Source of the DNA: Craspedostauros australis | Taxonomy: Eukaryota > Bacillariophyta > Bacillariophyceae > Mastogloiales > Achnanthaceae | NCBI GenBank assembly: GCA_026770025.1 | Contig: JAMXDE010000013.1 | Location: 248,001-312,000 of the forward strand | Reading direction: 5' to 3' | Length of the DNA: 64,000 nucleotides | Shown here: piece after piece, positions 9,701 to 20,165 of the stretch | Layout: every line of letters begins with the position of its first letter | Numbering within the stretch: position 1 is the stretch's first letter | Program-made: the position numbers and the translations under genes | The notes under the pieces: generated by a model | Databases searched by the model: none | Told to the model about the DNA's origin: nothing | The model's input: only the letters and a program-made list of their open reading frames with translations

Positions 9701-11225
9701 TATTCCTTGCTTCCGAGGAAGTCGTAGTTGTCCAGAGCAATCTCCCGAGCTGTCCGTGTTCGAGCGGTGATACTTGTGGTAGTGGTCGCACTACTCTCTC
9801 TCTCTCTAACGCAAGCGTATAGTGTGGCACACTCGTATGATACGCTCGCAGCAAATGGACGAGTATTCGGCAACCAAACACCTCGCTTCCCTTCCCTTTC
9901 CAGCCCACCAATAGCTGAATGGTCTGCTCGTCTGCGAGCTATTGCACAAGGTGTGGAAGACGCTGGTCAGAACTGTCGTCGAATCGTTGTGGATGCACTT
10001 GTGTTGGCGTGGGTGTGGACAGGTCGTACGACCAAGGCGACTCTACCAATATCACGATCTGCGAGTTTGGTGGTACGGATGTGGGCGTCCTCACACCAGC
10101 TTTTCTTTGTATGGTATTGCCTATCGCGGCCTTGTCTTATCTATAATAGTTTGGGACGATTGGATGCAACAGAAGAGCGGCAGAATGGCCAGCCTCCCTC
10201 TCTTGGATGATGGTGCGATTGTTGCTTCAAATGCTGTCGATGCCTTTGCCTTGCCTTGCCTTGCGTTGTGTTGCGATGAGAAGCCTTGTGTGTCTGGACG
10301 CTTGGTGCTCCCTCGCAGGTTTGGGCGGCAGCTCGCAAGCACGTATAGTTATAGTAGTAGCCTCTCTGTCAACAGCAGGGATCAGTGCCAACACTGCGAT
10401 TCGGCGAATGCTAAGGGGAAGAGCTGGAGAGGATTAATGGTGTTATGATGTATTCTATTAGAAGAGGTCGCAGAGCAGAACAAAGTCCTCCTCCCACAAT
10501 GGCAGCCTCTTTGGTGCCTCGTGGTTTGCCACCGGTTGTGTTGGTGTGACTGTTCTCTTTGAGGTTTCAGTCGTTGCATTCGCCGGGTTTTCCCATTGTG
10601 GCTGTTCACGAACTGCATTCCGACGATTCGCGAGTGAGCGCGACTGGCCATCTTTAGCTCGTGCTCTGTGTGTGAGGACACCACAGACCGACCAGTCGAG
10701 TCATCGCGGGGAGCGAAGGGAAAAGCACCACGATGACAGGACGCGATCCAGTTTCACCACTGTACCAGACATCGTTGCATACTAATGCTATATTACATTA
10801 TATCAGATGATATTATATGGAATATTATATATCATATGAGTATACTGGACCTAAACCAATGGTTGTTGCTCCGACAAGCTAATAGTTCGTCCGCATGCTC
10901 CCACATTCGTTACAGAACATCACATGTTGCTGATTCGTCCTGCTGACAAACCAAGCATGGTATTATACTACGAGCTACGAGTGCATGCGGCATGGTGGTA
11001 GACCACGGCTCTACCAGACGAATAGTATGCACAGGAGAAGAACAGAATACTGTCCACTCGTACGAGCACTTCGGGGCATACTCGTGTTTAAGACGAGCAG
11101 GTCGCACTCTCTCGCTCTTATTCGTTGGGCATCATGCTCGCCGTCCGTTCTACGAGAAGGTACGCATGGTCATCCTTCACGATCCATCGTCATCCAATTC
11201 ATCTTTCATTGGACTTTCACACAAC
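9701..11225. other. Intergenic region with an AT-rich island
   Basis: About 1.5 kb upstream of the armadillo-like gene and downstream of the peroxidase. Open frames are short, overlap on both strands and show no recognisable domain. Positions 10781-10846 are strikingly AT-rich with ATAT/TATA palindromic words, against a window near 50% GC. Words such as CTCGTACGAGC occur around 11050-11100. No gene is supported. Confidence 0.6.
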
Positions 11226-12243
11226 TTACAACTCATCATATGTAGCGTGGTGGAAGATGACGGTCTTCAAGTCGAGGGGGGCTGCTCCGGTATGTGGAAT
11301 CACGTGACCATCGGGCGTGATCACGTAGTAGGTGGCGAAGTTCCAACGGATATGAAGTGGCCCGGCCATTCTCTTCAGGTATTTGTACACGAGAGATGCG
11401 TACGGTCCGTTGACATCGACCTTCTCCATCATCATGAAATCCACCCCGTACGTATCCGTCACGAAACTATGGATCTCTTCGTGGGTGCCCGGCTCCTGTT
11501 CTCCAAATTGGTTGCACGGGAAGGCCAGCAATCGCACCTGCCTCGACGAATCTTGCAGCGGCTTCAGATGCTCATTCCAGAGCTCCACCATTTCCTTGTA
11601 GTGCCTGTCGGTGAACCCGCACTGCGATGCCACGTTTATCACCACCGTCACGTCCCCGCGGAACTCCTCGAAATCCACCTTCACGCCGTGGATGTCGTTT
11701 GCGGACAGGTCGAAGAACGAATCGACCTGGGCAAGGATCTCCTCGTCCTTCGCAGCGTGTTCCTGCACCTCTTTGTTCGCATCCTCGTACAAATGCAGCC
11801 TGCCGCAAGATGTGGCACAGTTGTCCCGCATCCATTCGAAGTTCTGCGGGTTCCAATCGTCATCGTTGGCATCATCGTTGGCGTCGTTGCGGTGCATCCG
11901 ATTAGATCAATGTCATGGAACGAATCAGCCTCGAGCCGATGCAGAGAGAGAAAGACAGCCAAACAAGTTGTGAGAGGCCTGCCAATCCGATCCATCCATG
12001 CATCAATCTCTATCCATTTCTACTCGCATCATCATCGGCACAACCTCCTCTGCATCATCACCACTTCCGCGCAACTCTACTCTTCTCTAACCCACTGCAT
12101 GAAGCACTCACTTTTTCGCACTCGCCAGAATCGGCCCAGCCTCCGCAGCTGTCATCGGTATCCGCCTTGGCGGCATCCCCTCCAGTTGCCAACACCGCAA
12201 CGCCCAGCAAGGCAGCAAACAACGCTCTCTGCGACAGATTCAT
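11226..12243 (-). CDS. Glutathione-peroxidase-family enzyme with ShK-like module, predicted ER-resident
   Basis: Reduces hydroperoxides using thiol donors. Exons on the minus strand are 12243-12112 and 11843-11226, joined by a phase-0 GT-AG intron (donor GTGAGT), giving 249 residues. Residues 1-25 are a signal peptide. Residues 33-58 match the ShK pattern (CGGWADSGEC across to NFEWMRDNCATSCG), with four of the usual six cysteines. The GPx domain runs from about 85 to the end: VINVASQCGFT holds the peroxidatic Cys119, FPCNQFGEQEPG holds Gln160, and RWNF holds Trp211 and Asn212. The helix that carries the resolving Cys in plant-type enzymes has none, so FPCNQF could supply it, as in ER GPX7/8. 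The C terminus is YDEL, an ER-retrieval-like signal. ER location is inferred. Confidence 0.88.
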
Positions 12244-12679
12244 GGTGGTTGTTGGAGTTGATCTGCCTTTGATTTTGTGTTGAATGATGGTCATGGCGGA
12301 TTTTCGCTTTGGTCTTTTTTGGTCATCGCACCTTTCCAACGCGAACCATTCCTCGGGTGTTTTGCTCGGAATAGGATTTCCATAAAATACGCATACGCGG
12401 AATTCACTCCAATAATAAGATTCGTTCATGACTGTTTCATCGCTACTTTCCACCTCCAATTCGCCGTCTATTTACCTTTGCACTATTTCTGCTTCTTCCT
12501 CCCAAACGACGAACGACTGTCTAGTTTTAGTTCCATAGGCGATCATAAAATAGCAGCCCAAACAAATCACGTTTGGAGACATGGATTCTTCCTCTCAACA
12601 CAAACTTGCATGCATGCACGCAGACAGTTCCAAGATACAGAGTAAGTGCATATAATATAATAGCACCTACTCTATTACA
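12244..12679. other. Spacer between peroxidase and NmrA-like genes
   Basis: About 440 bases: leader and promoter of the peroxidase plus the 3' flank of the NmrA-like gene. The leader just before the start reads CTCCAACAACCACC on the minus strand. A short AT-rich stretch (CATATAATATAATAG, 12649-12663) lies next to the NmrA-like stop. No gene seen. Confidence 0.55.
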
Positions 12680-13940
12680 TCACATCATACAAGATGGAAT
12701 GCACTTGCGTTTCATGGGGACCACGTACGGACATTTGCCATACATGGATTCCTCGTCCAGCAATTCCAGCGTGATGAGGGCCAGGGATTGGTACGATACC
12801 TTGTCCCATGGCAACGGTGGCTTTCGCAACCATGATTGTGATGAACATATAGTGGAGCCGGTGAAGTGCGAGATTGCAAGAGAGATTGGAAAGCAACGAT
12901 GGAGAGCGAATTGTGGAACGGGGGTGCAAGTGAAGGTGAGAATAAGCAGAATGAATTGTCGCGGCTCGTTGGCTGGAACACGCTGATGTCAATTGCGTGG
13001 CTTACCGTTTTCAGGCAGAGTTCCGGTGCTTGTTTTGCTTCCAACAATCCAACCTGTGCGGATGCATCGGCACCTCCCGCTGCTGCTGCTGCTTCTGCTG
13101 TCACCGTTGCTTCTTCGTCGAAGAGAGATCCAGCCCGAGTGATGATGTATGGAATTGGCGAATTCTGCGCGAGGAATTGTATGACCTGGTCGTTGTCGTG
13201 GATCTTGTTCAGCATGAACTTGTACTTCGTGGGTCCTAAGATGCTCGAGATCCAGTGACGTTTGCCGGATCCGTCGGTCGACAAGCCCCCGGCCTTTGAT
13301 GGATGCATGATGAATCATGTCATATCGGAGTGCATTGCACGATATGAGAGTTGCGAATTGCCAAATCATGTTGTGCAACGTAACATGTTGGACAGAAGTG
13401 AGGCGAGGTGAGTTGAATTTACTCTACTCTTGAGAGCAATTGTGTTGCTGTGCGTTGCTGGTAGTTCTGCACAGCTGCTGTTCTGATTTGTGTAGCACAG
13501 CACAGCAGAGCACAGCACAGCAGAGCCCGCAGCACCGTACTCGTGCATCACACTGACACACCGACAAACTGACACACTGCGATGCTCACCTGGTAAATGA
13601 CAACCTTTGGTTTCTCCTCCATGTGACTCAGCAACAACGTCAGCTGCTGCGCGAAGATGGTCATGCAACCGCGAGGATACTCGTCATTGGGACAGAACGC
13701 CGCGGCGATCATGCAAACCACATGCGTGGAATCCCGCAGGGTCTCTTCGACGCAGGAGGGATCCTCCAACGATCCATGCACGGTCGTGAGACGCGGGTGA
13801 TGCGCCAGGGATCCGAGTTTGTCAGGGTTGCGCACCAAGACGGTTACACTGATGTCGTCATGGTCCTGCAAGGCGCTGCGTAGGAAGCTGCGTCCCGTGC
13901 GGCCCGTGCCGCCGAACAACGCGATGCGTTTTCGGATCAT
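12680..13940 (-). CDS. NmrA-like / atypical short-chain dehydrogenase (NAD(P)-binding) protein, 3 exons
   Basis: Exons on the minus strand are 13940-13590, 13293-13006 and 12799-12680; both introns are GT-AG and phase 0 (donors GTGAGC and GTAAGC). About 252 residues. The N terminus carries the dinucleotide-binding signature RIALFGGTGRTGRSFL. Then follow VTVLVRNPDKL, the THVVCMIAAAF strand, and a GLSTDGSGKRHW / KYKFMLNKIHDNDQVIQFL region typical of the extended-substrate-free NmrA/NAD(P)H-binding group. Usual roles are redox sensing, reductase chaperone or oxidoreductase; substrate unknown. No targeting peptide, so probably cytosolic. The third exon is short and was placed from frame and the AAG acceptor, so the C terminus is the least certain part. 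Confidence 0.8.
13496..13525. repeat. 15-bp direct repeat in intron 1 of the NmrA-like gene
   Basis: Two perfect adjacent copies of CACAGCACAGCAGAG. They lie inside the 296-nt first intron and include no in-phase exon signal. Confidence 0.8.
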
Positions 13941-14509
13941 TTGATGATGCTGCCGATGTTGATGTTGATTCTATTGATGTTGATGAGTGGGACCTACGTT
14001 GTGTGTGATATCTGTGTATGATCTTTGTGTATGATCCCTGTGCACAACTCTGATTCAAGCATTGTCCGATGAATGAGTGTGGATGCCAATGAACACAGAG
14101 AGAGAGGACGCAACGCCGAGTGGTGGCAACGTTGGCGGGAACAGAAATTTGTCGAATTTTTGTCAGCAGAGAACCAACAACAAGATCGTGGCAACGAAGG
14201 CTAAGATGTCGAGAATAGAGCCTATCATCGCGCTTTCGCGTTCGCAGAACCTCCAGAGTACCTAATACTCTTGAGAGCACTCTAGGCACTCTACTCGACT
14301 CAATTCCAGCATGGCAAAAGGGTGCGTCACAGCAACTACAGCATGAATCCAACCGTGACAGAGTGCAGGTATCACTTGAATGTCTCATTGCTTGTGGAGT
14401 ATACTGATGTGCTCGCACGTCCTAGTACGGCATGCCCACAACCAAACGTCTCCACCAATGTGGAAATTTAAAGTACCCACTCCACTCGTGCCATACTCCA
14501 ACGATACCA
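13941..14509. other. Spacer between NmrA-like and mTERF genes
   Basis: About 570 bases. The part next to 13940 reads, on the minus strand, as an A/C-rich leader with repeated ATCAACATCAAC words. The remainder has CTCTACTC-like words (14280-14300) and no credible reading frame. Confidence 0.5.
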
Positions 14510-16219
14510 TCACAGATTCCGATTCATCTTTTTGGTCTGATGCACGACGCTCTTCTCCCACAGATCGTTCGTGTACTTGGCCATGCGACGGATCAGCGCG
14601 GCATCGACGTGGATGCCGATCTCCTGCACCTGCTCCAATCGTGGGATCAACCGCCGGTCGAGGCTGTACGTGAGCACGGCGGGAACAGAGATGACGAGTT
14701 GCTTGGCCTCGTCGGGTCCGATGCAGTCCTCGTAAAATAGGTAGGTGCGTTCCAAGTTCTCCACGTTCTTGCCGCAGAGGGTGGGGTTCATGAGGATGAG
14801 AGCGCTGAGGGCGGTGTCGCCATCCAGATGCAATCGATTCTGGAGCCATTCCAGGGAGGGTTCGATCGTGTTCGTTCTGGAATAGCTGAGGATGGCCGGC
14901 GAGGTCTGCATGATCTTGCTGAGCTGCTCATCGTCGAGGTTGAGACGTTCTTGCAACCACGTGAGCTTCATCTCAATGTTTTCGTCGATGCTGTACCCCA
15001 GTACCATTGGCATACGCTTGACGAGCTTGCCGAGCTGCGCCTGATCCAATTGCAATCGTTCCTCGAGGTAGCTCAATTTGCGCTTTAGATTCTCCTCCAG
15101 ACTCAGCCCCAACGCTTCGGGCATGCGCTGCACGAGCTTGCTTATCTCCGTGGTGGTGCAGCCTAGCCGTTCCTGCAGGTAATCCAAGGAAGGTCCCAGA
15201 TTCTCACGATCATTAAGGCCCAGCACCCACGGAAACTTCTGGACCAGCTTGGACAGCTGTGCGTCCGTCAATTCCAACCGCTGTTGCAGAAAGGACATGC
15301 GCGTATCGAGTGTCGTCTCGTTCCATCGAAGCACTGTGGGGACCTTCTGCAACAGCTTGGACAGATCATCGTCGGAAAGGTTGAGCCTGCATTGCATGAT
15401 CTCTAACGACGGCTGCAGCTGCTTGCGAATATCCTGCTCTAGCACATGGCCAAAACCATCGATCGGTGATACGCCGACAACGAAATCCCCCAGTTTGTCC
15501 GCTGACGATACACCCATCGGCTCTATGGATGGCGTCGTCGTTCCCGTTGTTGCGGAATCAAAGTCGGCCTCGGTATCTTGGAAAATCCCATCAATGAAAT
15601 CCTCCTCCAGGGGCAGCTGGATGGACCCTCCTTCCGCTTGCGCGCCACCCAACCGCTCTTCCAACCAGGAGAGTTTGGGCAAGATATCCTCATCCAAACT
15701 CTTGGTGAGCATCTGCGGTTGCTTTAGGATCAGCCGCTTCAGCCGATCATTCTCCAACACTAGACGCAGCTGCAACCAGAACAAGACGGGCTCGATCTGC
15801 TCCTTGATGCTGAGATCCTGCAACGACAGCGACGCCCGATTCTGCAATCGTCGTTCGAGTTGCCTCAGTTCCGTCGACGACAGCTCCAGACGTTCTTGCA
15901 GCCAGGCAGCGGGGGATTCGTATGGCTCGTCACTGTCCTCGTTGCCATCATCGTCGCGTCTCCAATGAGCAGATAGCTGCAGCAGCGAAGTTGGCTGGTG
16001 TGAAGACGGTTGAAGATGCTGCGCGACTCGTCTCCTGCAGTTGCTGGATTGGGTGCTGAACGACAGGTGGTGCGTGTGTGAAGAATAAGAAAGATGAGGA
16101 CAGTAGCAGTGGCCTCCACCGACAGCCTGCAATGCCTGCGTGGTGGAAACGAGAGGCAGAATCCGAAGCAACGCAGAGAGCAGCGATATCGCCAAGCAGA
16201 GCCGGCCGTTGATGCTCAT
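14510..16219 (-). CDS. mTERF-family organellar nucleic-acid-binding protein
   Basis: Intronless, 569 residues from the Met at 16219; the frame is open to an earlier Met at 16351, but the later one begins a clean N-terminal targeting segment. The protein is mostly mTERF repeats of about 35 residues with the pattern L..RL.L....L.KLV...P.VLG.S...N....L..L.ERL; about eight can be followed, for example LSKLVQKFPWVLGL and LGKLVKRMPMVLGY. Members bind organellar DNA or RNA and act in transcription, splicing or ribosome assembly. The hydrophobic N terminus LCLAISLLSALLRILPLVS is more like a signal peptide than a mitochondrial presequence, which would fit a plastid of secondary origin, but no ASAF-type Phe follows. 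An acidic insert (residues about 205-260) divides the repeats. Confidence 0.9.
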   Translation of the reverse strand: MSINGRLCLAISLLSALLRILPLVSTTQALQAVGGGHCYCPHLSYSSHTHHLSFSTQSSNCRRRVAQHLQPSSHQPTSLLQLSAHWRRDDDGNEDSDEPYESPAAWLQERLELSSTELRQLERRLQNRASLSLQDLSIKEQIEPVLFWLQLRLVLENDRLKRLILKQPQMLTKSLDEDILPKLSWLEERLGGAQAEGGSIQLPLEEDFIDGIFQDTEADFDSATTGTTTPSIEPMGVSSADKLGDFVVGVSPIDGFGHVLEQDIRKQLQPSLEIMQCRLNLSDDDLSKLLQKVPTVLRWNETTLDTRMSFLQQRLELTDAQLSKLVQKFPWVLGLNDRENLGPSLDYLQERLGCTTTEISKLVQRMPEALGLSLEENLKRKLSYLEERLQLDQAQLGKLVKRMPMVLGYSIDENIEMKLTWLQERLNLDDEQLSKIMQTSPAILSYSRTNTIEPSLEWLQNRLHLDGDTALSALILMNPTLCGKNVENLERTYLFYEDCIGPDEAKQLVISVPAVLTYSLDRRLIPRLEQVQEIGIHVDAALIRRMAKYTNDLWEKSVVHQTKKMNRNL

Positions 16220-16820
16220 GGTCAGCGCTCGACTGATACTGTGCGACTGCTGTCTAGATGCTGTCTGGATGTTCAACGGATACTGAATAAGCACTGCCGT
16301 GAGCGCAACGATGATACTCTTCCCCTGTGGTTGTCGGCAGAATAGCAACATTCATGCTCGTACTCGTGCTCGTTCGACTGCAAGGTATAATACGATCAAG
16401 CACAGGAACAACACATCAAGCAAGTTGTTCTGTGCGATCCGCCAACTGACGTGTGGTTTTTGTGGTGTCGGATTTTGATTGATTTCATGCTCAGTCACGA
16501 GTTCAGCGCAATGAACCGTGACTCACGTACAAGTACAACCTCTCTTGGCATTTTTCGCGGCCGCGGTGACGGCGATCTCCGCATTTCTGCTCCTCCGCAG
16601 ACACAACTCAATCCTCTCCAGAGCAATCTCTCTGTCGACTCCTTTCTTTTGTATCCTTGCTGTTTCGATTTATTATGTGTTTACCTATGATATGTTACCT
16701 TTGTTTGTTTCGTGCGAGCAGCGAGGAGGAAGCTGGTGATGCACATCCGATATTGGCTTCTTGGACTCTCGCCCCATTTCTGTTGTCCTCTTGTGCTGCG
16801 TCCGCCCTGCACGAGGGAGT
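16220..16820. other. Spacer between mTERF and nonaspanin genes
   Basis: About 600 bases holding the mTERF promoter and the nonaspanin 3' flank. Short frames only; no domain or RNA gene recognised. Confidence 0.5.
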
Positions 16821-19679
16821 TTAATCCACCTTGACGTTGGCAAAGATGGCGCGGACGAACCGATTCGCCGAGGAGTATCCCAGCGTACCGCAGAGCAGAC
16901 CGAGGTTGATGGAGATCAGCGCCATGTAACCGAAGTAGAAGCATGTCTGCAGGAAGCCGTGCATCTGCGTCTTGAAGAGGAAGTAGTAGACGCCGTAGAG
17001 GAACACGTAGGCGGCGGTCGATGCACCGGATCCGAAGGCGGTCCACTGCCACAGGTAGTTCTCGGCATTCAAGCAGAAATAGACGACGATGATGGACGTC
17101 ATTCCGACCACGATGGTCAGGATGCAGTACACGCCGAAGAGGAAGCCGTACACGTGGTAAAACTTGTAGTTCCACAATGAGGTCAGGACGTAGTACAGCT
17201 CAATGAAGATGGATCCGAACGACAGGAGTCCTGCGAGTGGAATCAAGCCGGATGGCTTTCCGTACCACGGGACATCCTCTGGGATTGGTCGCGGGATGGC
17301 GTTGACGCGGCATGGGAAGACGGTGGTCGATGCGGCTGAAGCGGAGCCACCGGCACCCACGGTCACCTTGCTGGTGTGACGCCCGAGGAGGGTGCCGACG
17401 ATGCAGAGTGGGACAGTGACAAAGATCCACAGGAAGAAGAGCTTCAGGATCACCATGAATGGGATCGTGTTGATGGTTCCGTACGAGATGGACACCAAGT
17501 TGAGCAACGCCAGGATGAAGACTGTGACGGAAGGAAGGAGAAGCACCGTGAGCCCCATGGCGGCCTGCCAGAGACTGTTCATTGCTGCGGTGTCGCCGCC
17601 GCTGGTCCTGCGTGGCATGGTCGAGAAGTAGTCCTTGAAGAGCCTTCCGGAGGTGTAACCGGCAAGGATGGACGAGAAGGAGTAGCAGAAGATGATGGAT
17701 TGCATGACCTCGCCACGTTCCTCGTGCACCTCTCCATGGACTGGTCCCAGGACGGCGAACACGATGACGCCCAAGGTAAGGATGATCAACTGCCAACCAG
17801 TTCCGACGAGAGCAGCAAACAAGGGCAACCACATTGGCGCGCGGAAGACATCTCCGTGGACCTGCTTCCAGCCTGCGTCCTCGACCTTTTCACCTGTGAG
17901 ACCTTCCTTCTCACCGTCGTCATCCATAAGGCCATCCTCAAGGTCTTGCACGATTCCGTAGCGGGCGTAGTCCTTCTTGAGCGTGCGGAGCAAGATGAGC
18001 GCGACAAGTCCCATGAGGAAGAGGACCATCATGAAGGAGTTGAAGATGGAGAACCAATGAATGGGATGCTTGAAGAATTCATGGTCGAGGTAGCGATCGA
18101 ATCGGCTGTGGAAGAGCTTGTCGGTCTTTTCGAACTCAATGGTGAGGGTGAAGGTGTACTCCTTGTCAAGCTCGATTGGTTTGAGGGATTCCGGGTCGGA
18201 GGTGAGGTCGACCTCGACGATCTGGTCGCCGTTGTAGCTGATCTTGAGATGGCGGTTGGTGTAGACGAATGGGTGCAAGTGTGACTTGGCAACATCCGCA
18301 TCCGACATGTCCTTCATGTGATCCAAACGGGCAAGATCATCCTTCTCGGAGGTTTTGAACTGCTTCTCGGTCTCGATCATCTCTCCGACCATTCCCCACA
18401 CCGGCAAGTCGTCGAGGTACATTTGGTAGAACCATCTGTGCTGGATGGCCTTGGTGAAGTGCTCCACCATGTAGGGCCTGATGAGCTTGGTTGTGCAGGA
18501 TTCCTGCTTGTTGTTGCTGTCGATAAAGAGGATGTCATGGCCGGAATGTCTCAGCGCATGCCCTCCACCGAGGTGCTCTCCCATGCTGTGCACCTTCCAC
18601 TCATTGAAGCGTCCCGTGCCTCCCGTGGTTTCGGGATGGTGCTTTGTCTGCGGTGCGCAGTATGGCAGGGTGTAGTATTCGTAAGCCTCCTGGGGGTTGG
18701 CGTATGGTCCAACCTGTGTTTGGGATCGTTGTCGTGATTGTCGTCATTATGGTCATCGTTGGTGGTGGGGGTGGTGGTGAAATTGGGGAAGAGCCCAAAA
18801 GGCGCCAGAGTATTGGCATCAACAGGATTGTCCAAGAGATGTCCAGGGGATGTGCATTTGTTGTTTCGTCGGTTCGTTTATTTTGACAATTGTGTGCAAT
18901 CAATGGAGTGTTCGATCCGAAGGAAGAAGATGAAGTCCCATTTGCCAAAGTGCCGATGCCAGTTGCATTCACCGGAACATGTGATTGCGTGTCCGTTTCG
19001 TCAATTCATGATCATCACGTGCAGTTAGCCATCGTCGGTTGTTGCAGCGTGGGTAGAGTGGTTGTAGAGCAGTTGTGTATGTGTGTGTGTGTGTGTGGGT
19101 GGTCGATGGATGAGTATATGTACCAATGATAGATGGATAGATCGATTGATAGATCGATTGATAGGAGGAAGGTGAGAATCAAAATGGCAGATGGGTCATT
19201 CGTTCTTGAGCTCAGAATGGTGCCAAATTGGTATTTGTGAACAAACCAATCAGGTGATGACGGTGTTACACTGCACATAGTCTCGCCTGTCGAAGATGGC
19301 GGGAGATGGCGTTCACGGTTATTCCGTGTTCATACCGCTCCATTCCATTGCACTCCATTCCATTGTATTGCATCCCGTTCCTTTCCTACACCACCACGCT
19401 CCGAGTCCCCCATGCCGTGCTGCCATTCCACACTGCCTTTACATGATGCTTTGGCGCTGCCACGCCTGACATCGCACAATGTCGCATTGGACTGACTCAA
19501 CCGAAACCAAACCAAATTCTCGCGCGCAATCTTGTCTACGCCGCTGTTCGTACCTTGTTGACCCACAGCTCAACATGATCGCCTTGCTTGTATTTGTGCG
19601 TGTACGAATCGGCATCGGCCATGGAGAAGAGCGCTGCCGCGCTGATCGCCGCAACGGCCGTCTTGGATATCCCTCTCAT
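16821..19679 (-). CDS. Transmembrane 9 superfamily (nonaspanin) protein, 2 exons
   Basis: Endosome/Golgi nine-pass membrane protein, involved in cargo sorting and glycine-rich membrane-segment trafficking in other eukaryotes. Exon 1 (19679-19554) gives a signal peptide and the family opening YKQGDHVELWVNK. Exon 2 (18713-16821) continues in phase 0 with VGPYANPQEAYEYYTLPYC, exactly where the family motif expects it; total 672 residues. The lumenal domain runs to about residue 275, followed by nine membrane segments, including the conserved FFLWIFVTVPLC and the region around VNAIPRPIPEDVPWY. The C terminus ends KVD, matching the usual lysine-containing COPI-type retrieval ending. The 840-nt intron (donor GTACGA) carries simple repeats. 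Very secure call. Confidence 0.95.
19074..19172. repeat. Simple repeats in the nonaspanin intron
   Basis: A (GT)n run at 19081-19097 is followed at about 19128-19162 by GATAGAT-type words, with GATAGATCGATT occurring twice in a row. Both lie inside the intron. Confidence 0.75.
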
Positions 19680-20165
19680 GGTGGTGTTTGCTATCTTGCG
19701 ATTTGTGGCTCTCTTGTCGATGTTCGTGCCTTCTCTCTTGCTTGGTTTCTCGTTGTGGTTGCTTTTTGTCTTGGTTGGTGCTGTTTTCTCTCGACGCCAA
19801 CAGAGCAACGAACAACAAACAATGACCCGTGACAGTCACCAGTGCACGAATCACCCAAACTTCAAGACAAACAGACGCAAATCGCTGATTGAGTCATGCA
19901 TGCCAAGGAGCAAACTCACCCAATGTGACCGTTGAGTTCATGATTCATTCACAATACGGGACTGAACTCGAAAGTTGGCCACCCACAAGCTACGGGTACC
20001 AACAGAGAGGACGGCTATGAGTATAGTACGGAGACATGGACGTACTATTACTACGCGCAGGATCACTGCTTCCACCAGGGATACTCGCCCATATAATATG
20101 TAGCATTGCTCCTTCAGATGCAGTCTCTCTGCTCTGCTCGCTGGTGTACTCTCCTCTACTCTGCT
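19680..20165. other. Spacer between nonaspanin and exostosin genes
   Basis: About 490 bases. It holds the nonaspanin promoter and leader (GCAAACACCACC just before the start, minus strand) and the exostosin 3' flank with repeated CTCTACTC/CTCTGCTC words at 20145-20168. No gene seen. Confidence 0.5.

Noticed and set aside
10992-12272. A 426-codon plus-strand open frame
   Set aside because: It is the antisense of the peroxidase exon 2, whose catalytic motifs fix the real strand and frame.
17376-18284. A 302-codon plus-strand open frame
   Set aside because: It is antisense to the nonaspanin gene; its Glu/Asp/Val-rich translation is a shadow of that coding sequence.
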